From assembly GCA_023412455.1 (NCBI GenBank), contig JAEYNQ010000260.1, forward strand, positions 1 to 50,170: a stretch of DNA of 50,170 bases, given 5' to 3'. How positions within the stretch are numbered: the stretch's first letter is position 1; each line of letters begins with the position of its first letter. A program made the translations under genes and the position numbers. The stretch comes from Bacillota bacterium (lineage in GTDB: Bacteria; Bacillota; Clostridia; Lachnospirales; Cellulosilyticaceae). The notes below the pieces were generated by a model. The model made no database searches. It was given only the letters and a program-made list of their open reading frames with translations, and was not told where the DNA came from. Below are positions 9,125-15,696 of this stretch, in pieces.

Positions 9125-9538
9125 TTATCCTCTATAATAAGGTTGGCTATACATAAACTTACGCCAATCACCGTGAGGAATATAAGCTCCCTTTTTCTTT
9201 ACATAGTTTTGATCAATATATAAATAAACCCAGCATTCTTCTGTGTGGCCGTCAGCAAAAGTGACGGTTTTCTTTTTGCGTGTATAGAGATCAATAGAGG
9301 GGTCACCTGTATAACCTTCTAATAAGTCGATACTTTTTAAATGCTTATTCCGAGAAAGAATGCAGACCTCTCCATGAACCGTATCTGTTCCAGAAGTGAT
9401 AGCAGGGTAACCCGCAGGCAGGTGATAGAGGGCACCATGGATGGTGCCAGGAATAATATTCCTTACTCTATTTTTAAGGACTTTATCATGGTTCCAAAAA
9501 TCCTGCCTTAAAGAACCATAAACAAATATTTTTTCCAT
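9125..9538 (-). CDS. Gamma-glutamylcyclotransferase-like protein (GGCT/AIG2 fold)
   Basis: A soluble 137 aa protein with the hallmark phosphate/substrate loop YGSLR near the N-terminus (FVYGSLRQDFWNHDKVL) and the motif IDLLEGYTGDPS. Family members release 5-oxoproline (pyroglutamate) from gamma-glutamyl compounds. Its ATG overlaps the stop codon of pcp (TAATG), so the two are translationally coupled; a TTG six bases upstream is an alternative start. Being coupled to pyroglutamyl peptidase supports a role in pyroglutamate or gamma-glutamyl metabolism, though the substrate is not provable from sequence. Confidence 0.85.
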   Translation of the reverse strand: MEKIFVYGSLRQDFWNHDKVLKNRVRNIIPGTIHGALYHLPAGYPAITSGTDTVHGEVCILSRNKHLKSIDLLEGYTGDPSIDLYTRKKKTVTFADGHTEECWVYLYIDQNYVKKKGAYIPHGDWRKFMYSQPYYRG

Positions 9539-10179
9539 TAGCAAATGGCACCTGCTGCAATGTGAAGATCTTCCATATGGGTAGTAGCTGCTTCAATACA
9601 AAGGGTAAGACCTCTTGTGATATCTGCCTGAGACATGGAAGGCATGTTGGGTTTAGAAGTAACTTGTGCGGGGATGTAAGGCACATGGATAAAGCCTCCA
9701 CGCATAGTGGGATATTCTGTATGAATCAGGTGTAAGATACCGTACATCACATGATTACATACGAAAGTACCTGCTGTATTGGAGATAGAAGCAGGTAGAC
9801 CTGCATTTATCATAGCTTGTGTCATGGCTTTGATTGGAAGATTTGTAAAGTAAGCGGCTGCACCATCTTCAGCTACTTTTGTATCTACTGGCTGATTACC
9901 AGCATTATCAGCAATACGGGCATCATCTACATTAATGGCCACACGTTCGGGTGTAATGCCAAATCGCCCACCAGCTTGACCAACGGCGATGACAATGTCT
10001 GGCTGGTGTTTTTCAATACCTGCTTTAATCGCTTCTAAGCTTTTTCCGAAAACAGTAGGAATCTCTAATTTGATAACCTCTGTTTTATCAATCCTATCTG
10101 GGAGAGCCATAACAGCTTCAAGAGCTGGGTTTATACTTTCCCCACCAAATGGATCGAAACCTGTAATTAATACTTTCAT
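9538..10179 (-). CDS. pcp: Pyrrolidone-carboxylate peptidase (pyroglutamyl peptidase I)
   Basis: Removes N-terminal pyroglutamate from peptides; cytoplasmic cysteine peptidase of family C15. At 213 aa it has the usual length. All landmarks are present: GFDPFGGESINPA at the N-terminus, the catalytic Glu region FGITPERVAINVDDARI, the catalytic Cys in ISNTAGTFVCNHVMYG and the catalytic His in GGFIHVPYIPAQ. AAGGAG stands before the ATG. It follows DUF979 after a short gap and is coupled to the cyclotransferase-like gene, making a four-gene minus-strand unit. Confidence 0.96.
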   Translation of the reverse strand: MKVLITGFDPFGGESINPALEAVMALPDRIDKTEVIKLEIPTVFGKSLEAIKAGIEKHQPDIVIAVGQAGGRFGITPERVAINVDDARIADNAGNQPVDTKVAEDGAAAYFTNLPIKAMTQAMINAGLPASISNTAGTFVCNHVMYGILHLIHTEYPTMRGGFIHVPYIPAQVTSKPNMPSMSQADITRGLTLCIEAATTHMEDLHIAAGAIC

Positions 10180-10212
10180 GAGGATTCTCCTTATAAGATT
10201 ATTTTTTCTGAT

Positions 10213-11127
10213 CTAAAATCCTAAAATATACATTAAGATAATGTGGACGATAAGAAGAGGAATAGCCACTAATGCTTGATGTTTGATCACAGCATTTTTA
10301 TCTTTTATATTTAAAAGAGCTACTGGAAGTATGTTGAAGTTGGCTGCCATTGGCGTCATTAATGTGCCACAGTAACCTGCTGTAAGGGCAAGGGTAGAAC
10401 AGATTACAACATTACCACCAGGAATAAATACGAAGGGGACACCGATACCCACAGTGATTACAGAGAATGCAGCAAAGGCATTACCCATAATCATAGTAAA
10501 GAGTGCCATTCCCACACAGTAAGCTATGACACCGATTAAGATGTTTCCTTCTGGAATGAATTTCTCAATGTTGGAAGAAATAACAGTCCCTACGCCAGCA
10601 GCAGTGAAAAGAGAACCAAGAGCTGCTAAAAGTTGAGGTAAAATACAAGTCATACCCACAACCTGAAGGATGCGATTACTGTCATCTGCCACTGTTTGAA
10701 CAGAGGCTTTTGTGATAAATAGTGTAAGAAGTAAAGTAATGCAGGCAGCAATACCGATGGCTACTGTTCCACTAAAGGATGTAAATTTAGCAATACATAT
10801 AACAAGGACAGCGATAGTAAGAGAAGGAATAAACACCTTATTTCCTAACTTTTTAGCTTGATTTGCTGAAAAGTCTGGAGCTGGGATATTTACTTTACCC
10901 ATAGATACTTGTTTGGTTGCAGTTAATACACCAATAACAAGGAGTAAGAAACCAACTACCGCCCCAGGAAGTAAGGAACCAAAAGTAAAGATTGTACCTA
11001 GAATGCCCCAGAAAAGCGTTGTTCCAATACGTGTTTTATGTGAGGCATCTTTTATAATATGGAAGGCTACTAAATACATTAATAAACCTACTAGAACATA
11101 AAACACTTGAAGTAAAGTAGTTCCCAT
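10213..11127 (-). CDS. DUF979 family membrane protein (putative transporter subunit)
   Basis: A polytopic membrane protein, 304 aa, with about 9 hydrophobic segments. I recognise the DUF979 family, which occurs next to DUF969 and pcp in many Firmicutes. Its ATG overlaps the stop of the DUF969 gene (TAATG), so the two membrane proteins are made together and probably act as one transporter. The linkage to pcp suggests that the substrate is pyroglutamate or a pyroglutamyl peptide; this is inference from context. No ATPase or binding protein is present, so a secondary transporter is more likely than an ABC system. Confidence 0.85.
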   Translation of the reverse strand: MGTTLLQVFYVLVGLLMYLVAFHIIKDASHKTRIGTTLFWGILGTIFTFGSLLPGAVVGFLLLVIGVLTATKQVSMGKVNIPAPDFSANQAKKLGNKVFIPSLTIAVLVICIAKFTSFSGTVAIGIAACITLLLTLFITKASVQTVADDSNRILQVVGMTCILPQLLAALGSLFTAAGVGTVISSNIEKFIPEGNILIGVIAYCVGMALFTMIMGNAFAAFSVITVGIGVPFVFIPGGNVVICSTLALTAGYCGTLMTPMAANFNILPVALLNIKDKNAVIKHQALVAIPLLIVHIILMYILGF

Positions 11128-11813
11128 TATTTAGCACCTTCCTTTTCATGAGTTAGAGCTGCATATTTCTTAGCAATCTTCTGATCCATATAAGTGTTTT
11201 GGATGAAAACAAAAATAAGAGCAACAATGGCTATTGGAATAGCAGCTTGACCAACTGCTAAAGCATCTACATGATAACCAAGCTCTTCTAAAGTTCCTAC
11301 AATAAGCAGTACACCGGAGTTTGCTATAAAAATATTTTGGGCGAAGAAGTTCCCATAGTTATCAGCAGCTGCTGCCATAACTTTGATGGCTTCTTCTGTT
11401 TCTTCGTCGAGTTTACCATATTTGTTAGCTGAAGCACCTTGTGACATAGGTTCAATTAAAGGTCTTACGAACTCAGCATGTCCCAGTTTTACGCCTGCAG
11501 AAATGGCAATCTCACGGATGAACATATAGAGTGTTGATACACGTCCAGAGGACATCCCTTTGATTTTTCTAATTAATTCAGAAGCACGTTCTTTAAGACC
11601 GTATCTTTCACAGATAGCAATAATGGGCAAGATGAGTAAGAATAAGGCCATAGAACGTTGTGCTGTAAATGTACTACCTAGAGTACTTAAAATTTCTACA
11701 ATATTCATGCCACCAAGTAGTCCAGTTACAACACCAGCTGTAAGCACAACGGCGATTGTATCAAGTTTAAGGATGAATCCGACTACGATGACTAAAATAC
11801 CTATAAGTTGCAT
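11127..11813 (-). CDS. DUF969 family membrane protein (putative transporter subunit)
   Basis: A polytopic membrane protein, 228 aa, the usual partner of DUF979. Features include the N-terminal hydrophobic segment LIGILVIVVGFILKLDT and the conserved loop VKLGHAEFVRPLIEPM. It is the first gene of the minus-strand unit DUF969-DUF979-pcp-cyclotransferase, with AAGGAGGG upstream of the ATG. Function is unproven; uptake of pyroglutamate or related compounds is the contextual guess. Confidence 0.85.
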   Translation of the reverse strand: MQLIGILVIVVGFILKLDTIAVVLTAGVVTGLLGGMNIVEILSTLGSTFTAQRSMALFLLILPIIAICERYGLKERASELIRKIKGMSSGRVSTLYMFIREIAISAGVKLGHAEFVRPLIEPMSQGASANKYGKLDEETEEAIKVMAAAADNYGNFFAQNIFIANSGVLLIVGTLEELGYHVDALAVGQAAIPIAIVALIFVFIQNTYMDQKIAKKYAALTHEKEGAK

Positions 11814-11994
11814 GAAATCCCTCCTTATATTATGTCAACTAATACCATTATACACAAATTATGTAAGAAAAGCTATAAATTAACATGAGAGGAGTTGGAA
11901 ATAAATGTAAATAATATTTTAAAAACCCCATAAGCTTAAGGTCAAAATAGCATAACTTGAAGGACGTAAAATATAAATTGAAGCAAGTAAAAAT

Positions 11995-12094
11995 AAAAAG
12001 GAACCTGTCACTAAAAGGGTATATGCCCTCCTAAGTAAATGCATGGATTGACTTGGAAGGCAAGATACTCCAATGAGTGAGCAGGTTCCTTTTT
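11995..12094. terminator. Long (about 100 nt) imperfect hairpin, likely terminator of the small-protein/DUF1576 unit
   Basis: The outer arms AAAAAGGAACCTG and CAGGTTCCTTTTT are perfect; inside them the two halves keep pairing imperfectly (GCCCTCCTAAGT against ACTTGGAAGGC) almost to the centre at ATGCAT. On both strands the stem ends in a U-run. It is the only structure in the 320-base gap between the DUF969 start and the end of the minus-strand small gene, so termination of that unit is its simplest role, but it is much longer than a normal terminator. Confidence 0.6.
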
Positions 12095-12133
12095 AAAACA
12101 AAAAGCAAACACAGAATAGAAGGGCGATGGGAC

Positions 12134-12484
12134 TTAATTGAGATATTTACATAGTTTTATTGTAATAGAGCCTTCTTCTCGAATAATGGTAGCTTCATCT
12201 ACCATTATTCCAATTAGCCAAAGCTGACTTGCCTCACCAGGGTCACCTGAACCGACTAACTCCCAATAAATATCCTCCATCCCTTCGTTTTTTTGCCCCT
12301 TTAAAATATCTTCGATATCGTCTAATTTATGCTCTAATTGTTTATTGTAATTGGATTTAAAGAAAATGAAGGCTTTATGATGCCCTTTTATTATGCTGGA
12401 TTGAATATCAGAGCCACCTATTCCAAAAAAGAATAGTGTTAATTCCTCAACGATTTTAGCAAGCTTCTTTTCAACATGTAACAC
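12134..12484 (-). CDS. Small protein of unknown function next to DUF1576
   Basis: I do not recognise this 116 aa protein. It looks soluble and acidic in its middle, with no signal peptide or membrane segment. A hydrophobic stretch ELTLFFFGIGGSDI lies near residue 18 and a GSGDPGEASQLWLIGIMV segment near residue 80. The start is GTG, eight bases after an AGGAGG that is itself the end of the DUF1576 coding sequence, so the gene is translationally coupled to DUF1576 and the two products are probably made in step. A helper or regulator of the membrane protein is plausible, without direct support. Confidence 0.7.
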   Translation of the reverse strand: MLHVEKKLAKIVEELTLFFFGIGGSDIQSSIIKGHHKAFIFFKSNYNKQLEHKLDDIEDILKGQKNEGMEDIYWELVGSGDPGEASQLWLIGIMVDEATIIREEGSITIKLCKYLN

Positions 12485-12489
12485 AAGAG

Positions 12490-13764
12490 TTACCTCCTAG
12501 AGTGATTGGTAGTAAAATTTTTCATGAAACTTTCCATCAAAGGGACCATAATGATCGCAACAAATCCTGAAGAAAATCCATTATTATAAAGATTTAAGCC
12601 TGAATACATCTGTGTTGTTGAAGTAACAATAGAAGTATGCAATATACCGGCACAAATTCCTGCAAACCCACCAAATTGCCCTGCAATAGGAGCCAGACCT
12701 GCACTAAATAGAGCAGCTAGTTGCATAGTTGGCATAGTAGGTGTAAAAATTTTAATCTGTGTAGCAAGGTAGACGCCTATTATACAAGGCATAAAGTTTT
12801 TGGGATGTACACCAAAGGCAGCAAATCCAAAGGTTGTCAAAATACCGCCTATTACAGGGCCGGATAAGTCCCCTTTTATGAGCAAGATATAGCTTAAGCT
12901 TAAGCTTCCAACTAAGGCCATATTCATAAGGGTACTACCTGGCCCATCCATTAAGATAAAGTCTGCAACAGCTCGGCCAGGATGGCGAAATATTCTTTTT
13001 ACCTTATTGACTTTCCCGTGATTAATCCATAAGCCATACAAAAAGGTTATTGCAAAATAACTATAGAATACAACAAGGAGCCAAATGGGAATTCCTTCTT
13101 GCCAAATAAGGCTAGTAGTGGTAGCTAGTCCAAAAGCTTTCAATATACTGACAATAACAAAACCTAAAATACCAGAGGCAAAGCCTACATTGAATAAACT
13201 ATAGCCCATATGCATAGAGGCTGTATGCATTGCCAAAGGAGGCAATATAAAGCCAATGACTATACCCATGAGAATAGCAAACCCTATATTAATACCAATA
13301 GAAAAAGGCAATAGATAAACCATTTCTGTGACTAGGGGTGCCAAGCAACTGCCAAATAGAGCAGTATAAAGGTATCTTTTTATGCTTACTCCTTGTATTT
13401 TAGAGTAGAGATAAGTACCTAATAAAATGGGAAGAACATTAAGAGGATTTTTTCCGAAAAGTGCAAACCCACCATTAATAAAAAAGGCTGCCAAGGCTAA
13501 TCCTGTAATAGGTAATTTTAATTGGATAATAATGAGTAGAACGAATAGCATCATTAAGGCACTATTAAAAAAAGCAGCACCATAGCTAGTTAATGCAAAA
13601 TAATCGGTAATAAGTAAATCTCTAGAAAGGATAATGTGTTTCATACCTCTTAAGATTTCTAATGGAGTTGCTAAACAAAAGGCTAAGCTCATAAAAAATA
13701 GAGCTGTCATCATTAAAAAAAGCTTTAGTTGAGAGTGAACTGTAGTAGTTAAATTAGTATTCAT
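12490..13764 (-). CDS. DUF1576 family membrane protein
   Basis: A polytopic membrane protein of 424 aa with many hydrophobic segments and an internal duplication: the halves both contain a Gly-rich GGFALFGKNPLNVLP / FAAFGVHPKNFMP motif and a HTASMHMGYSLFNVGFASG / LHTSIVTSTTQMYSGLNLYN-type motif. I recognise it as DUF1576, a family of unknown function with transporter-like architecture. I start at the ATG at 13764 because GAGGTG lies five bases upstream; a GTG two codons earlier is possible. The stop codon overlaps the ribosome-binding site of the small downstream gene. Confidence 0.82.
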   Translation of the reverse strand: MNTNLTTTVHSQLKLFLMMTALFFMSLAFCLATPLEILRGMKHIILSRDLLITDYFALTSYGAAFFNSALMMLFVLLIIIQLKLPITGLALAAFFINGGFALFGKNPLNVLPILLGTYLYSKIQGVSIKRYLYTALFGSCLAPLVTEMVYLLPFSIGINIGFAILMGIVIGFILPPLAMHTASMHMGYSLFNVGFASGILGFVIVSILKAFGLATTTSLIWQEGIPIWLLVVFYSYFAITFLYGLWINHGKVNKVKRIFRHPGRAVADFILMDGPGSTLMNMALVGSLSLSYILLIKGDLSGPVIGGILTTFGFAAFGVHPKNFMPCIIGVYLATQIKIFTPTMPTMQLAALFSAGLAPIAGQFGGFAGICAGILHTSIVTSTTQMYSGLNLYNNGFSSGFVAIIMVPLMESFMKNFTTNHSRR

Positions 13765-13983
13765 CTGCACCTCATTTGAAAAGTTTATATTTTATATATT
13801 GTAATAGAAAAAGAGCTAGGTGCGCAAGACCTCATTAAAGTGTTAATATTTGAAAGATAAACATTTATATTTAGAAGATTTTAATTATAGGATGGGAGGG
13901 GGCATTCAAATAAACGAATTAGGTAGGGTTAAAAGATTGGAGATAAAAGGGATAGAAGTTGAGCAAAAATAGAGGACTACTAC

Positions 13984-14012
13984 TTGACATAGGTAATAAA
14001 AGGGGATATAAT
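13984..14012 (+). promoter_or_regulatory. Consensus sigma-A promoter of the 5S rRNA/tRNA-Gly unit
   Basis: Perfect -35 TTGACA (13984-13989) and perfect -10 TATAAT (14007-14012) with a 17-base spacer. Transcription should start near 14019, only a few bases before the 5S rRNA, so this unit is expressed on its own rather than as the tail of a full rRNA operon. The rest of the 13765-13983 gap shows no gene. Confidence 0.9.
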
Positions 14013-14023
14013 AAATTTACATT

Positions 14024-14140
14024 TTTGGTGATGATGCGCTTAGGGGACACACCCGTTCCCATACCGAACACGAGGGTTAAGACCTAGGCGGCCGATGGTA
14101 CTTGTTTGGAGACGAACCGGGAGAGTAGGTGGTTGCCAAA
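14024..14140 (+). rRNA. 5S ribosomal RNA
   Basis: A 117-base 5S rRNA. The ends pair to form helix I (TTTGG ... CCAAA), and the conserved core is present: CACACCCGTTCCCATACCG, then GAACACG, and the 3' loop segment CGGGAGAGTAGG. No 16S or 23S rRNA precedes it; a consensus promoter starts directly upstream, so it is a stand-alone copy. The ends are set by helix pairing and could be off by one or two bases. Confidence 0.95.
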
Positions 14141-14145
14141 GCTGT

Positions 14146-14216
14146 GCGGGTGTAGTTCAATGGTAGAACTCCAGCCTTCCAAGCTGGCCACGTGGGTTCG
14201 ATTCCCATCACCCGCT
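14146..14216 (+). tRNA. tRNA-Gly (anticodon UCC)
   Basis: Complete cloverleaf: acceptor GCGGGTG / CACCCGC, D-arm with TAGTTCAATGG, anticodon stem CCAGC / GCTGG around loop CTTCCAA (anticodon TCC), T-arm GTGGGTTCGATTCCCATC and discriminator T. The 3' CCA is not encoded, as far as the TTCT after the discriminator shows. It lies five bases after the 5S rRNA and ahead of a strong terminator, forming a two-gene transcript. Confidence 0.96.
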
Positions 14217-14221
14217 TTCTT

Positions 14222-14255
14222 AAGACACTTTGAGATAATCAAAGTGTCTTTTTTG
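14222..14255 (+). terminator. Intrinsic terminator of the 5S/tRNA-Gly unit
   Basis: Perfect 12-bp stem AAGACACTTTGA / TCAAAGTGTCTT, loop GATAA, followed by TTTTTTG. Confidence 0.93.
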
Positions 14256-14284
14256 TCATGGGCTTGGCGATACATATTTTAAAT

Positions 14285-14371
14285 GAGTGAAAGTCCTTAG
14301 TCTCCCCTAGTAGTGAGAAAGACGTAGCCAAAGATAAGGGTGTCCATTATGAGGTGAAATCTACGAAAGAA
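14285..14371 (+). mobile_element. Probable fragment of a group II intron RNA (domain I)
   Basis: The stretch contains, in the usual order, GAGTGAAAGTCC, CCCTAGTAG, GAAAGACGTAGCC and AAGGGTGTCCATTATGAGGTG followed by AATCTACGAAAGAA. These resemble the strongly conserved part of group II intron domain I. No intron-encoded reverse transcriptase, domain V or 3' end is present; the coding end of the next minus-strand gene begins at 14375. I read it as a remnant left next to the tRNA unit. Recognition is by memory of the motif, so it needs a covariance-model check. Confidence 0.55.
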
Positions 14372-14374
14372 TAA

Positions 14375-15325
14375 TCATATAGTCTCATCAATAACAATGC
14401 CCTTCACACTTTCTTCGTCAATGTTACTTTCTTGGGCTAAAATAATAATCTCCTTTTGTATATCCGCACTACCTTTATAAACTTGGACCGCAGTATCCAT
14501 CGTTAGAAAAGCTTGAACCCCAGGTGAATTCTCTGCTTGGGGTTTATCATCATTTAGTTTAGTTTCTTTCTTTTCATCCTTCTGATTAATGGTATCTTCT
14601 TTATCGGTTTGATCTGTTTGTTCATTGTCCGTCTTATTCCTCTTATCATCTAGCCTATCATCAATATGTGATTTGGCTTTAAGAGCAACCTCCAAAATAA
14701 CTGCTTGATTCCCCTTCTTTTCAATTTCATCAGCTTTCATATAAGCATCTTCCATGGGATGTGTTTTTAACTTCTCCCCGATAGGGCCATAAATAGACTC
14801 TTCATAAGTCTTAACAATCTCCTTAACAATCTCCTTTTGTTCTGCTTTAAATTGTCCTATAGATGTATCTATATTTTTAAGATATTCTTGCTCCTCTACT
14901 GTCAGCCCTTCTCCTTTATAATGGCTATCTTTTAGTCGTTCTAAATGCGTTTGTTCATTATTTTCAGGAAGACACCCACGAGATTTCAGCAAGTCTTTTT
15001 TTTGTTTATTTAAATTTTCTATATTCTCACGACTAGCCTTTTTGTCCTCGTTTAATTCATCTATTCTGTTATAGGCTTCGTTTATTTTACTTGAAAAATC
15101 TATTTCCTTTTTCATTTGGCTCATAATAACTTGGGAGGCTTTTTTCTTAAATTGTTCTCTTGTTTCACTTATAGGGTTTGGGGAATTATTTTGTACATTC
15201 AGCGGATTAATCGTTCCATTGGATACTTTAGCTTTATTGGCTTGATTAAATTGTCCATTTTTACCAAATAGACGACCTACAAATGTATCTGGAGCATTTT
15301 CAGTTGAGGTTGTATTAAGGATCAT
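14375..15325 (-). CDS. Unrecognised coiled-coil, highly charged protein
   Basis: I do not recognise this 316 aa protein. It has no signal peptide or membrane segment. An N-terminal disordered, Asn-rich region (to about 50) is followed by a long Lys/Glu-rich helical region (about 55-215, with DELNEDKKASRENIENLNKQKK) suggestive of coiled coils. A Lys/Asp/Gln-rich linker (about 225-265) leads to a small C-terminal domain that ends in a hydrophobic IVIDETI. I choose the ATG at 15325 because AAGGAG precedes it; an upstream TTG would place that site inside the gene. It stands alone between the intron scrap and a long hairpin. Its charge pattern resembles the unknown protein that opens the injection-system operon, but I see no clear homology. 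Confidence 0.75.
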   Translation of the reverse strand: MILNTTSTENAPDTFVGRLFGKNGQFNQANKAKVSNGTINPLNVQNNSPNPISETREQFKKKASQVIMSQMKKEIDFSSKINEAYNRIDELNEDKKASRENIENLNKQKKDLLKSRGCLPENNEQTHLERLKDSHYKGEGLTVEEQEYLKNIDTSIGQFKAEQKEIVKEIVKTYEESIYGPIGEKLKTHPMEDAYMKADEIEKKGNQAVILEVALKAKSHIDDRLDDKRNKTDNEQTDQTDKEDTINQKDEKKETKLNDDKPQAENSPGVQAFLTMDTAVQVYKGSADIQKEIIILAQESNIDEESVKGIVIDETI

Positions 15326-15511
15326 AGGATTCTCCTTGCTCAATAATTTTTAAAATATATTTAATTTAAAATAAATTATGTATATTTATATTATTATATA
15401 GTTCGTTCCCAGCTGTCAATAATTTACTTGTTATTCTATTAGGAAGAGTAGCTTAATATCAAAGGTGAAGGAGAAATAGGAGAAGTTGTATGATACACTT
15501 TTATGCAAAAT

Positions 15512-15610
15512 AAAAAGACCCTCTCACTCAGTAATTAGGCTTCCTTCTCAATGAACCAATAGGTTGATTGAGAAGAAAGGATAATGAAATAAGTGAGAGG
15601 GTTGTTTCTT
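15512..15610. terminator. Second long (about 100 nt) hairpin, likely terminator of the 5'-nucleotidase gene
   Basis: The outer arms CCCTCTCACT / AGTGAGAGGG and inner arms CTTCTCAAT / ATTGAGAAG pair, with AACC-AAT-AGGTT at the tip and imperfect pairing between them. The design matches the 11995-12094 element although the sequences differ. It lies 87 bases beyond the 5'-nucleotidase stop codon on the minus strand. The remaining 15326-15696 gap shows no gene. Confidence 0.6.
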
Positions 15611-15696
15611 ATCTTGTAGGAAAGTTCGTGTTCTACACTTTCACTACTTCGCGAACCAATACGTATCCTATGGACACTTTTGTTCTAACAGTAGAT

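Noticed and set aside
14084..14275. Minus-strand reading frame of 63 codons across the 5S/tRNA-Gly unit
   Set aside because: It overlaps a clear 5S rRNA and tRNA on the other strand, has no ribosome-binding site, and is a well-known type of false gene over tRNA regions.
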